A DNA stretch of 5,911 nt from Deltaproteobacteria bacterium UBA6967. Its GTDB lineage: Bacteria > SAR324 > NAC60-12. The notes beneath the pieces were generated by a model. The model was given only the letters and a program-made list of their open reading frames with translations, did no database searches and had not been told where the DNA came from. Each line of letters opens with the position of its first letter. The stretch's first letter is position 1. Position numbers and translations under genes: made by a program. Shown here one piece after another: positions 1 to 5,700 of the stretch. The stretch is from positions 5,192 to 11,102 of the forward strand of contig DJYX01000224.1 in NCBI GenBank assembly GCA_002450295.1, written 5' to 3'.

Positions 1-527
1 TTTACATAGTCTGCACCTGCTTCGGCAGCTACACGACTTGCAGCAGCGACCATCTCTGGAGTACGGATGGTTTCGTTGGGCCAGCCTCCGGGAACACTCT
101 CGATCATCAATGGAATTCCCCATTTCTGGCACTCAGCAGCGAGCTGCATCCCATGTAGGACAGACTCATTTCCATGGTATCGCTTGAAATAATCATCTTT
201 CGGATCACACCAGGGATAAACCTCCACCTTGATCCCATCGACTCCAAGACGCAGTGCCATTTCCACGGTGCTTTGGATACTTTGGGGAGTGACGTCCACG
301 CTCAGCCAGCAGCCACCACCGTCTAAGGCCTCTGCAGCTGCAACCGTTGAACCCCAAGGAGTCAGAATGGCATCGGCTCCTCCAGCACGTACTGCCTTGA
401 CGACCTCGGTAATATTCTTCAGGCCGGTGACGGTATCAAAGACACGCGCATGATCCATGGCAATGACCAGAGAACGACCATTATTGCGAAACAGACGTCG
501 GGTTCGTAAGTTTTTCTCTTTCAACAT
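1..527 (-). CDS. Class I aldolase, DeoC/FbaB/LsrF family (3' end cut by window)
   Basis: Only the first 175 codons are in the window; the C-terminal part lies beyond position 1. I translated the strand by hand. The protein opens with a basic stretch, then VIAMDHARVFD (residues 21-31), the beta-1 strand with the Met-Asp-His motif typical of FbaB/LsrF-type class I aldolases. Strand-like segments follow: ADAILTPWG (51-59), DGIKVEVY (97-104) and GIPLMIESVPGGW (137-149), the last with the conserved Glu143, as expected for a TIM barrel. The Schiff-base lysine of this family lies later and cannot be checked. Such enzymes cleave ketose phosphates, or in LsrF transfer an acetyl group, in the cytoplasm. 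The start is fixed by AGGAG six bases upstream. The gene begins 31 bp after the ATPase stop, so it is probably last or near last in the importer operon and acts on the imported sugar after phosphorylation. Family assignment is good; the substrate is unknown. Confidence 0.88.
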   Translation of the reverse strand, partial: MLKEKNLRTRRLFRNNGRSLVIAMDHARVFDTVTGLKNITEVVKAVRAGGADAILTPWGSTVAAAEALDGGGCWLSVDVTPQSIQSTVEMALRLGVDGIKVEVYPWCDPKDDYFKRYHGNESVLHGMQLAAECQKWGIPLMIESVPGGWPNETIRTPEMVAAASRVAAEAGADYV

Positions 528-533
528 CAAATA

Positions 534-538
534 CTCCT
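534..538 (-). promoter_or_regulatory. Shine-Dalgarno site of the aldolase gene
   Basis: The minus strand reads AGGAG followed by six bases (TATTTG) and ATG at 527-525. This is a canonical ribosome binding site and decides the start. It sits in the 31-bp gap after the ATPase gene, in which I see no terminator, so the two genes are probably cotranscribed. Confidence 0.75.
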
Positions 539-558
539 CACTGTGAATATATCGCGTT

Positions 559-1296
559 TCAGCCAGACACCATTTGACTGACTACTTCTTCTCGACTGGT
601 TTCGCTGATTTTGTTCTCTCCCACCACACGTCCCTGCCGCAGAATGAGAATCCGGTCTGAGGCTGCGAAAATATCATTCAGGTTGTGTGAAATGAAGATG
701 ATTCCAATTTTTTGTGAGCGTAGTTTGTCGATTAACTCTAGCACTTTGCGCTGCTCTGGTACTCCCAAAGCGGCAGTTGGTTCGTCCATGATGAGTAATT
801 TTGCATTCCAATAGATTGCGCGACTGATCGCAATCGCTTGTCGTTGCCCTCCAGACAAATTACGTACAGGTTGTTCCAGAGAACTCTCCGGGATTTCAAT
901 ATCCAGTGAATGCAGAACCTCTCTTGATTCCTTGAGCATCTTTTGACGATCAATAACCTTTGTCATTCCTAGGAAGGATTTCATTGGCTCCCTTCCCAAA
1001 AAGATATTAGCACCCACATCCAGATTGTCTGCTAGCGCCAGATCTTGATAGATCGTCTCAATTCCTAGGTTGCGGGCTTGTAGAGGTGAATTAGCACGGA
1101 GAGGCTGTCCCTGATAGGCTAGGGAGCCCGTATCAGGGGCATGCACTCCAGAAATGATCTTGATCAGCGTGGATTTGCCGGCTCCATTATCCCCAGCTAG
1201 CGCCAGTACTTCTCCTGCCTGGAGATTCATGCTGACGCTGTTAAGCGCTTTAACTCCACCGAAGTGCTTAGAAACTCCCTTGACTTCCAGCATCAT
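559..1296 (-). CDS. Sugar ABC transporter ATP-binding protein, single-domain CUT2 type
   Basis: Cytoplasmic ATPase that powers sugar import through the upstream RbsC-type permease. All nucleotide-binding motifs are intact: Walker A GDNGAGKST (35-43), Q-loop Gln84 (IYQD), signature LSGGQ (147-151), Walker B LLIMDEP (167-173) with catalytic Glu172, and the switch His204 (FISHN). The Asp-Asn in Walker A and the NLSGGQRQAIAISRA segment are typical of the RbsA/XylG/FrcA sugar group. At 245 residues it is a single ATPase domain, whereas classical RbsA is a tandem of two in about 500 residues, so it probably works as a homodimer, as in FrcA-like systems. The gene overlaps the permease stop. There are two consecutive ATGs (1296 and 1293); GGAGG lies three bases from the first and six from the second, so the second (giving 244 residues) is the likelier start. 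The sugar is unknown. Confidence 0.95.
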   Translation of the reverse strand: MMLEVKGVSKHFGGVKALNSVSMNLQAGEVLALAGDNGAGKSTLIKIISGVHAPDTGSLAYQGQPLRANSPLQARNLGIETIYQDLALADNLDVGANIFLGREPMKSFLGMTKVIDRQKMLKESREVLHSLDIEIPESSLEQPVRNLSGGQRQAIAISRAIYWNAKLLIMDEPTAALGVPEQRKVLELIDKLRSQKIGIIFISHNLNDIFAASDRILILRQGRVVGENKISETSREEVVSQMVSG

Positions 1297-2273
1297 TTGC
1301 CTCCGTTGGATATGCGTGTACGGGACTGATCGACCAATACAGCCACGATGATCACGATCCCCACAGCCAGGAACTGCCAGAAGGGCTCAACATCCACAAA
1401 GACGAGTCCAAACTGAATGATAGCAATCACCAGAGCTCCGATAACAGTTCCAAAGATTCTTCCTGAGCCCCCGAAGAAACTGGCTCCTCCAATGAAGACT
1501 GCCGCAATAGAATCAAGTAGTAGTGGTTCCCCAGCTTGGGCAGCACCAGCTGAGAAGCGGGCGGTATAAATCAATCCGGCTAGACCAGCAAATCCAGCAG
1601 AAATCATGTAGAGCAACAGGGTGTGTCGTTTTACATTGATCCCAGCCCGTAGAGCGGCTTCTCGATTTCCTCCAATAGCGTAGGTGTACTGACCGAATCG
1701 AGTCTGTGACAGGACAAAGTGGGCGATGAGAACAACAATGGCCGTGATCAGGACCGGAATAGGAATCAGTCCAAAAATTTTGGTAGTACCCAATTGGAAG
1801 AGAATCGGGTTATTCACTGGAACAGTCACTCCATCGGCCACAATAAACCCAAGTCCTCGGGCTACACCGTACATTCCAAGGGTGCCGATGAAGGGGGGAA
1901 TATGTAGACCGGCAATCAGCCAACCGTTAACCATTCCAGGCACCATCACGATCAACATAGTGGCAATTACACCAATAAAAAGGGCGACAAGAGGATCCTG
2001 TCCCCCGAGACTAGAAGTGATCGTAGCAAATACAACAGCAGCGAATCCCATCGCAAATCCGATGGATAGATCGATTCCTCCAGCAATGATCACAAAGGTT
2101 ACACCAATCCCAAGTAGTAGGGGAGCAGCAGCGAAAGTCAGAATGCTCTGAATATTGAAGAGGTTGAACAGAAAAGAGGTGTCGTAGGCGAGGCGTGCCC
2201 ATACTTCGAAAAATATCGACATTGACAGGAGAAACAACCAAGGCCATATCGAACGGATCACATCCAGTTTCAT
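1293..2273 (-). CDS. Sugar ABC transporter permease, RbsC type (BPD_transp_2, CUT2)
   Basis: Inner-membrane channel subunit of a ribose/xylose-class importer. From the ATG at 2273 it has 326 residues, close to RbsC (about 320). Hydrophobic segments lie roughly at residues 10-28, 42-62, 70-88, 95-122, 125-147, 170-188, 217-236, 252-265, 274-294 and 298-314. Family marks are VIIAGGIDLSIG (61-72), PPFIGTLGM (126-134), the cytoplasmic loop GGNREAALRAGI (201-212) that contacts the ATPase, and DSIAAVFIGGASFFGGSGRIFGT (254-276, key residues DS, GG, GGSG). The frame stays open upstream to a TTG at 2366, but those 31 codons lie in strongly palindromic DNA, lack a ribosome binding site and have no family character, so I start at 2273. 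A weak GAG lies about nine bases upstream. The transported sugar cannot be read from the permease. Confidence 0.93.
   Translation of the reverse strand: MKLDVIRSIWPWLFLLSMSIFFEVWARLAYDTSFLFNLFNIQSILTFAAAPLLLGIGVTFVIIAGGIDLSIGFAMGFAAVVFATITSSLGGQDPLVALFIGVIATMLIVMVPGMVNGWLIAGLHIPPFIGTLGMYGVARGLGFIVADGVTVPVNNPILFQLGTTKIFGLIPIPVLITAIVVLIAHFVLSQTRFGQYTYAIGGNREAALRAGINVKRHTLLLYMISAGFAGLAGLIYTARFSAGAAQAGEPLLLDSIAAVFIGGASFFGGSGRIFGTVIGALVIAIIQFGLVFVDVEPFWQFLAVGIVIIVAVLVDQSRTRISNGGK
1300..1304 (-). promoter_or_regulatory. Shine-Dalgarno site of the ATPase gene, inside the permease 3' end
   Basis: The minus strand reads GGAGG within the last permease codons, then CAAATG and the second ATG. With that ATG, permease stop and ATPase start form TGATG, sharing one base. 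This arrangement is typical of translational coupling between permease and ATPase and argues for the ATG at 1293-1291. Confidence 0.7.
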
Positions 2274-2311
2274 CAGGCACTTCTCAGGAGTGGTGAGCGA
2301 GAGTTTTGATC

Positions 2312-2388
2312 GGGTGCGTGTCCATTCCTCAGGGAGGAAGCTAGAAGGAATGGATCCTCTGTGCAAATGATTTGGAGAGAACGCACCC
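2312..2388 (-). ncRNA. Candidate structured intercistronic RNA with a three-way junction
   Basis: Read on the minus strand, three helices nest. P1 pairs GGGTGCGT (2388-2381) with ACGCACCC (2319-2312). P2 pairs TCCATTCCT (2354-2346) with AGGAATGGA (2329-2321) around a 16-nt loop. P3 pairs CTCT (2379-2376) with AGAG (2360-2357) and CAAA (2374-2371) with TTTG (2367-2364), with a 1/3-nt internal loop and a TCA end loop. All listed pairs are Watson-Crick. Linkers are 1 nt (P1-P3), 2 nt (P3-P2) and 1 nt (P2-P1), a compact junction. It ends 38 nt before the permease start codon. No T-tract follows, so it is not a plain terminator. I do not recognise a known riboswitch core. Its role, such as translational control, mRNA processing or stability, is inference. 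An alternative 6-bp hairpin, TTCCTC/GAGGAA (2339-2325), competes with P2. Confidence 0.5.
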
Positions 2389-2397
2389 TAGAGCCAT

Positions 2398-2426
2398 CAG
2401 AAAGTTGCTTTAGTGGCAACTTTCTG
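2398..2426 (-). promoter_or_regulatory. Perfect 11-bp intercistronic hairpin after the binding-protein gene
   Basis: CAGAAAGTTGC and its exact reverse complement GCAACTTTCTG flank a 7-nt loop. The hairpin begins 15 bases after the binding-protein stop codon. No T-run follows on the transcribed strand, so full intrinsic termination is unlikely. In other importer operons, such as malE-malF, hairpins in this position protect the upstream message from 3' exonucleases so that the binding protein is made in excess over the membrane parts. The same role is inferred here. Confidence 0.7.
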
Positions 2427-2441
2427 TGATTAGGAAAGGAA

Positions 2442-3428
2442 TCAGTCAGAATAAACGTACTTGCTGATTTCAGGATCATTGATATTGGACTTGTCCATCA
2501 CAGTGAAGCCAGTACCGATCGAAATGGGCACAGACTGCTTCATCAGCACTGCGTAAGCCGTCATCACTCCATAGTAGCCGATCTCTGCTGGATGCTGAGC
2601 AATGGCCAAATCAATTAATCCATTGTTGATGTCATTCACGATGCGAGATGGAGCATCGAAGGCAGCAACCTTGATCTGACCACCCTTGCCCAAGGCCTTC
2701 ACACCGTCAGCTGCACCAACTGCAGAGAAGAGATTTGCTCCGAAGACGCCAGCAATGTCTTGGTTACGGGCGGCAACTGCCTGTAACTGAGCTGCAGCCT
2801 TGTTTGCATCGTTGTCATTGTACTGGGTGTTCAATAAGGTGATGTTGGGATAATTTTGAATCTCCATCTTGAAGCCCTCTTCCCGCTGGTCCGTGGTGGA
2901 AATACCAGGTCGGACGTTGGAGACGTAGACTTTCCCTTTCTCACCAATTGCCTTGGCAAGTGCTCGAGCTGCCATTTTCCCACCAAGCACGTTGTCAGAA
3001 GCAACATAAGACATTGGGAAGTCACCCATACCAGAACCATCCTGATAATTGCCATCATCAATAAAAGTATCGACAGTCACCACAACAATTCCTGCGTCAT
3101 GGGCGGCCTTCAGCGGGGAAATAAGTTGCTGCTTATCTGTTGGAGCAATCAGGATTGCATCAGGTTTTTTGGCGATTACAGAATTCAGGACAGGTACCTG
3201 CAGGGTTGGGTTGAAATCTGGAGCTCCCTGAAACATCAACTCTACTCCCAAGCCTTTTGCGGCTAGCTCAGCGCCCTTACGCATCGTGATGTAAAATGCA
3301 TCTGTTGTTAGCCCTGGAATCAGAGCAATGGTAAGTTTTTTGTGACCACCAGCTTGAACCAAGCTGGTCATAGCTAATAACACAAAACCACAGAGCAACA
3401 GGCGAAATGCTGATCCGATCTTTTTCAT
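2442..3428 (-). CDS. Periplasmic sugar-binding protein of a CUT2 ABC transporter (RbsB-like, Peripla_BP_4)
   Basis: Captures a sugar in the periplasm and delivers it to the RbsC-type permease encoded next. From the ATG at 3428 it has 328 residues: a basic MKK start, hydrophobic core at 9-23 and signal-peptidase-I site Val-Gln-Ala/Gly after residue 26. It is not a lipoprotein, since Cys13 lies inside the hydrophobic core. The mature part is a two-lobe periplasmic fold: KLTIALIPGLTTDAFY (31-46), KKPDAILIAPTD (87-98), GIVVVTVDTF (113-122) with likely ligand Asp120, YVASDNVLGGKMAA (141-154), DIAGVFGANLFSAVGA (224-239), KVAAFDAP (253-260) and DLAIAQHPAEIGYYGV (273-288). The frame extends to a GTG at 3479, but that start has no ribosome binding site and would bury the signal peptide, whereas the ATG has AGGA six bases upstream. 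First gene of the importer operon. The ligand is unknown; a pentose, hexose, polyol or derivative all fit. Confidence 0.94.
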   Translation of the reverse strand: MKKIGSAFRLLLCGFVLLAMTSLVQAGGHKKLTIALIPGLTTDAFYITMRKGAELAAKGLGVELMFQGAPDFNPTLQVPVLNSVIAKKPDAILIAPTDKQQLISPLKAAHDAGIVVVTVDTFIDDGNYQDGSGMGDFPMSYVASDNVLGGKMAARALAKAIGEKGKVYVSNVRPGISTTDQREEGFKMEIQNYPNITLLNTQYNDNDANKAAAQLQAVAARNQDIAGVFGANLFSAVGAADGVKALGKGGQIKVAAFDAPSRIVNDINNGLIDLAIAQHPAEIGYYGVMTAYAVLMKQSVPISIGTGFTVMDKSNINDPEISKYVYSD

Positions 3429-3434
3429 AAATTT

Positions 3435-3438
3435 TCCT
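3435..3438 (-). promoter_or_regulatory. Shine-Dalgarno site of the binding-protein gene
   Basis: The minus strand reads AGGA, then six bases, then ATG at 3428-3426. Together with the signal peptide that starts at this codon, it decides against the longer GTG start at 3479. Confidence 0.65.
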
Positions 3439-3506
3439 AGTTTGGAGTCTGTTGATAAAGAAGCAATGAGTTCATTCACAAAGATTCTTCAGCAACATGG
3501 GCAAAA

Positions 3507-3521
3507 GCTCGATTAGCGAGC
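3507..3521 (-). promoter_or_regulatory. Small palindrome/hairpin in the binding-protein leader
   Basis: GCTCG and CGAGC flank five bases, and on the minus strand TTTT follows directly. It lies just downstream of the promoter candidate, where a repressor operator or a weak attenuator would sit. The stem is only 5 bp and the T-run short, so either role is tentative. Confidence 0.3.
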
Positions 3522-3530
3522 GAATGCCAA

Positions 3531-3559
3531 AAACTAAGAAGTCCCGTCAAACAAGTCAA
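3531..3559 (-). promoter_or_regulatory. Weak sigma70-type promoter candidate for the importer operon
   Basis: The minus strand reads TTGACT (3559-3554, five of six to the -35 consensus), a 17-base spacer and TAGTTT (3536-3531, three of six to the -10 consensus). Transcription would start near 3524, about 95 bases before the binding-protein ATG. The -10 match is poor, so an activator or another promoter may be used. Confidence 0.3.
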
Positions 3560-3759
3560 CAAAAATTATTGGTAGAACAGAAATAAATTTAGAAGTTCGC
3601 AAGAGTAAGGAAATAACTGGGCGTTGGGGCTTAAGCAATGCGCAGCTTGTAGAATAGTAATTTTAAAGAAGCTTCTAATATGGTTGGACTTGCCGCAGCA
3701 AGGTGTTCGTCGATGTAGCCTTGCTTCGTAATGCCTGAACCTACAGTTGAGAGACTGAA

Positions 3760-3779
3760 GTTGGCACAATCGTGCCAAC
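3760..3779 (-). promoter_or_regulatory. Perfect 8-bp inverted repeat just after the SDR stop codon
   Basis: GTTGGCAC and GTGCCAAC flank a 4-base loop, starting 8 bases after the SDR stop. As RNA it is a stable hairpin ending the upstream message, but on the minus strand TTCAGTC follows rather than a T-run, so it is a poor intrinsic terminator. It could act in mRNA 3'-end protection, or as DNA it could be an operator, since its symmetry suits a dimeric regulator. No regulator gene is present in the window. Confidence 0.55.
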
Positions 3780-3787
3780 CCTCAAAT

Positions 3788-4525
3788 TTATATCTTGCGG
3801 CGAGTCAAACTGAATGTCTGAGATGAAGGGCCTTGTGGAGGTTGAGAGGCCAGGAAAAAAGCTAAGGGGATAACATCCTCAGGTTCTTTGATCCACTCAT
3901 TGTTTGGGTCGAATAGTGAGTCATTAGGATTCTGCGACCTTTGGCTACTTTGGTATGTTTTGACAGGGCCCGGGATCAACTCATTGACTGAGATTCGATG
4001 GGGTTTTAGCTCTTCGCCAAGTACCCTTGTCAGCATCCAGAGGCCAGCTTTCGATACACAATATGCTGAATTGCCTGCTTCACCGGAGTGACCAAGTCCG
4101 GAACCAATCGTAATGATTTTAGCATGCTCGGCTTTCTTAAGATAAGGCAAAGCTGCGAACGCACAGTAGTAGGCGCCAGTCAAATTCACATCAATAACCT
4201 TCTTCCAGTTAGCTGGATTACTGTTTTCGAGCCGTTCACGATCAACTGAAATACCAGCATTTAGGAAGAGAATATCAATACTTTGGCAAGAAGAGCCAAA
4301 AGCAGAAATGGTTTCAGAGACTGCATCAAAATCACTTACATCTGTAATGAGTGCCTCAGCTTTGCCCCCAGAACTTTGAATATCCTCGACAGTTGAAAGA
4401 ACTTCCCCATGTGTACGTGCTAAACACCCAACAAATGAACCTTCTTTAGCGAAGGCCACAGCAAGAGCTCGTCCAATTCCACGGCCGGCACCGGTGATCA
4501 AAACATTCTTGGAATCAAACTTCAT
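3788..4525 (-). CDS. Short-chain dehydrogenase/reductase (SDR), NAD(P)-dependent
   Basis: Cytoplasmic oxidoreductase of 245 residues, the usual length for a classical SDR. The Rossmann nucleotide motif TGAGRGIG is at 11-18, the adenine-contact Asp62 (TDVSD), NAG at 89-91, structural Asn114 (DVNLTGAYY), and the catalytic set Asn114, Ser142, Tyr155 and Lys159 (YCVSK) is complete. PGPVKT at 185-190 closes the cofactor site. Arg37 just after the second strand hints at NADP preference. The tail ASQPPQGPSSQTFSLTRRKI (226-245) is a normal SDR ending, so the gene looks complete. There is no strong ribosome binding site before the ATG; the start is chosen because the Rossmann fold begins at once. It follows the propeller-like gene by 57 bp and probably oxidises a hydroxyl or reduces a carbonyl on the same carbohydrate or polyol. 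The substrate cannot be read from the sequence. Confidence 0.93.
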   Translation of the reverse strand: MKFDSKNVLITGAGRGIGRALAVAFAKEGSFVGCLARTHGEVLSTVEDIQSSGGKAEALITDVSDFDAVSETISAFGSSCQSIDILFLNAGISVDRERLENSNPANWKKVIDVNLTGAYYCAFAALPYLKKAEHAKIITIGSGLGHSGEAGNSAYCVSKAGLWMLTRVLGEELKPHRISVNELIPGPVKTYQSSQRSQNPNDSLFDPNNEWIKEPEDVIPLAFFLASQPPQGPSSQTFSLTRRKI

Positions 4526-4582
4526 TGGTTTTCACTGCAAAGGAAGACTGACCAATTTTACAAAAGGAAGCAGAAGTATCGG

Positions 4583-5689
4583 TCATGACAGCAAGTCTGA
4601 AATCTGGCTATTGGAGAGGAAGTTATGAACTAGTGGTTGAGATTGATTTTTCTGTGATTGCTGCCAAGTAACATGAATTCCGTCATCTGTTACGAGGGAA
4701 TCTACATAACGACTACAACCGGTACCCCATGGAGATATGAAGTGGGGATGCAGAATAGATATTTTCTGTAAGGTAGGAAAATCTTCGTCAAAGCCAAAAT
4801 AAATACCACTGAGTTCTTCGCAGGAATAGCCCCGAGGTCTTTGGCGTCCAGAAGCATTTTGAGGTAGTTCGTTCATACATTCAGCACCGTCAAAAAAATA
4901 AATAGAGCATGGTGCTAAATCGGCAAATAGACCGACTTGGGGTAAGGAAAGTCTTGTTGTGATGCGGGTAGTAGCAATATCCCAGGCATGGCCCTTTTCA
5001 ACAATACACCAGTCTGCAATGTCAAAACCGTTAGATTCATTTCTCTTAGCATAACCAGTACTACCAGATGTCCAGGTAAAAGGGTGTGTGCAAAAAAGAA
5101 TATCACAAGACTTGGAACCCAAAACTAAAGGATCCTTGACGTGCAGGTGTTCAAATTTTTCAGCACATATAAGAAGTTCATCATTCGTGGAGTTATTGAA
5201 ATCAGATAGTGAGTTAGTAGTGATCCTACCAACAGACCAGACCCCAGTACCTTGTTTCTGATAACCCGATAAGCTTTGGGGATACTCACGAGATTTCTCA
5301 ACGGAATAAAATATTTCCCAGGTGCTATCAGAGAGTCTATTGAGTGCTGAACCTTCAATGGAGAGAACTCTAAAGTCATCATTTTCTAGATCAGATTTAG
5401 ACCAGCTCATTACTTTACGAAAGGAACTAGCATTATCCTCAGACTTAAACAGTGACAATTCGAGTCCACGAAGTCCGGCTCCTACTCCTGTTCTGGAATC
5501 TCCATGATCTCGATACCTACCTATTAGCCAAAGGTTGCCTAACTCATCAGAGATCATATTGCCGCCGCCAAACCAATATCCTTTTTTCTGATCATTTGCT
5601 GGAATAATGACTCTAGCTTTTTCTTGATCAATCAATCCATTGGTGAATTGAATTAATTTTTCAGTGATAAGAGATTTAATTTGTTTCAT
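4583..5689 (-). CDS. Uncharacterised protein, probable beta-propeller carbohydrate-active enzyme
   Basis: Complete 368-residue protein that I cannot assign to a named family. It has no signal peptide or membrane segment, so it is probably cytoplasmic. It is rich in Trp, Gly, Ser and Asp with short hydrophobic strands, like five-bladed propellers of the GH43/GH32/GH130 or sialidase type: GNLWLIGRYRD (51-61), ELSLFKSEDNASSF (77-90, a degenerate Asp-box with Ala for Gly), TWEIFYSVEK (123-132), DILFCTHPFTW (196-206), PCSIYFFDG (260-268) and DGIHVTWQQS (336-345). Possible acidic active-site residues are in RYRDHGDSR (58-66), IEGSAL (111-116) and HVKDPLVL (183-190), but this is inference. It starts 11 bp after a sugar permease stop, which supports a role on an imported saccharide. 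I see no Shine-Dalgarno motif before the ATG. A non-enzymatic or lyase propeller remains possible. Confidence 0.88.
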   Translation of the reverse strand: MKQIKSLITEKLIQFTNGLIDQEKARVIIPANDQKKGYWFGGGNMISDELGNLWLIGRYRDHGDSRTGVGAGLRGLELSLFKSEDNASSFRKVMSWSKSDLENDDFRVLSIEGSALNRLSDSTWEIFYSVEKSREYPQSLSGYQKQGTGVWSVGRITTNSLSDFNNSTNDELLICAEKFEHLHVKDPLVLGSKSCDILFCTHPFTWTSGSTGYAKRNESNGFDIADWCIVEKGHAWDIATTRITTRLSLPQVGLFADLAPCSIYFFDGAECMNELPQNASGRQRPRGYSCEELSGIYFGFDEDFPTLQKISILHPHFISPWGTGCSRYVDSLVTDDGIHVTWQQSQKNQSQPLVHNFLSNSQISDLLS

Positions 5690-5700
5690 AGAACTATAAT

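Larger units (their letters stand above)
3429..3787. other. Gene-free stretch between the SDR and the importer operon
   Basis: These 359 bases hold no gene I can support. Reading on the minus strand, they contain the 8-bp hairpin at 3760-3779; a 7-bp inverted repeat AGCAAGG/CCTTGCT (3725-3719 with 3703-3697) that competes with a 5-bp hairpin CTTGC/GCAAG (3702-3698 with 3693-3689); an AT-rich zone around 3560-3600; a weak promoter candidate; and a small hairpin at 3507-3521. Open frames here (for example 3566-3778) show no family character or ribosome binding site. The stretch is the natural place for the importer operon's promoter and control sites. Confidence 0.6.

Noticed and set aside
229..453. 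Plus-strand open frames opposite the minus-strand genes
   Set aside because: They are antisense shadows of the aldolase and other recognised genes, with low-complexity or unnatural composition and no ribosome binding sites.
2274..2366. N-terminal extension of the RbsC-type permease to a TTG start at 2366
   Set aside because: No ribosome binding site; the segment is made of the inverted repeats of the structured RNA; RbsC-family length is already reached from the ATG at 2273.
2398..2426. Intrinsic terminator after the binding-protein gene
   Set aside because: The stem is strong but no T-tract follows on the transcribed strand, and importer genes continue downstream.
3429..3479. GTG start adding 17 residues before the binding-protein signal peptide
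   Set aside because: No Shine-Dalgarno site at the GTG, and the extension would put a non-hydrophobic stretch before the signal peptide; the ATG at 3428 has AGGA at good spacing.
3667..3676. 10-bp palindrome AGAAGCTTCT
   Set aside because: It has no loop for a hairpin, and short perfect palindromes of this size are common; nothing around it supports an operator.
3566..3778. 70-codon open frame in the intergenic stretch
   Set aside because: Composition is unlike a protein (many Cys, His and Arg), there is no ribosome binding site, and it starts inside the 8-bp hairpin.
3760..3779. Sigma54-type promoter (TTGGCAC ... GTGCC)
   Set aside because: The distance between the GG and GC pairs is one base short, and the -12 part is not TTGC; perfect symmetry explains the match better.
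3631..3804. 58-codon stop-free frame without ATG that runs out of the SDR 3' end, considered as a gene remnant
   Set aside because: A frame of this length is expected by chance when several frames are examined; I recognise no family, and the SDR already has a normal C-terminus.
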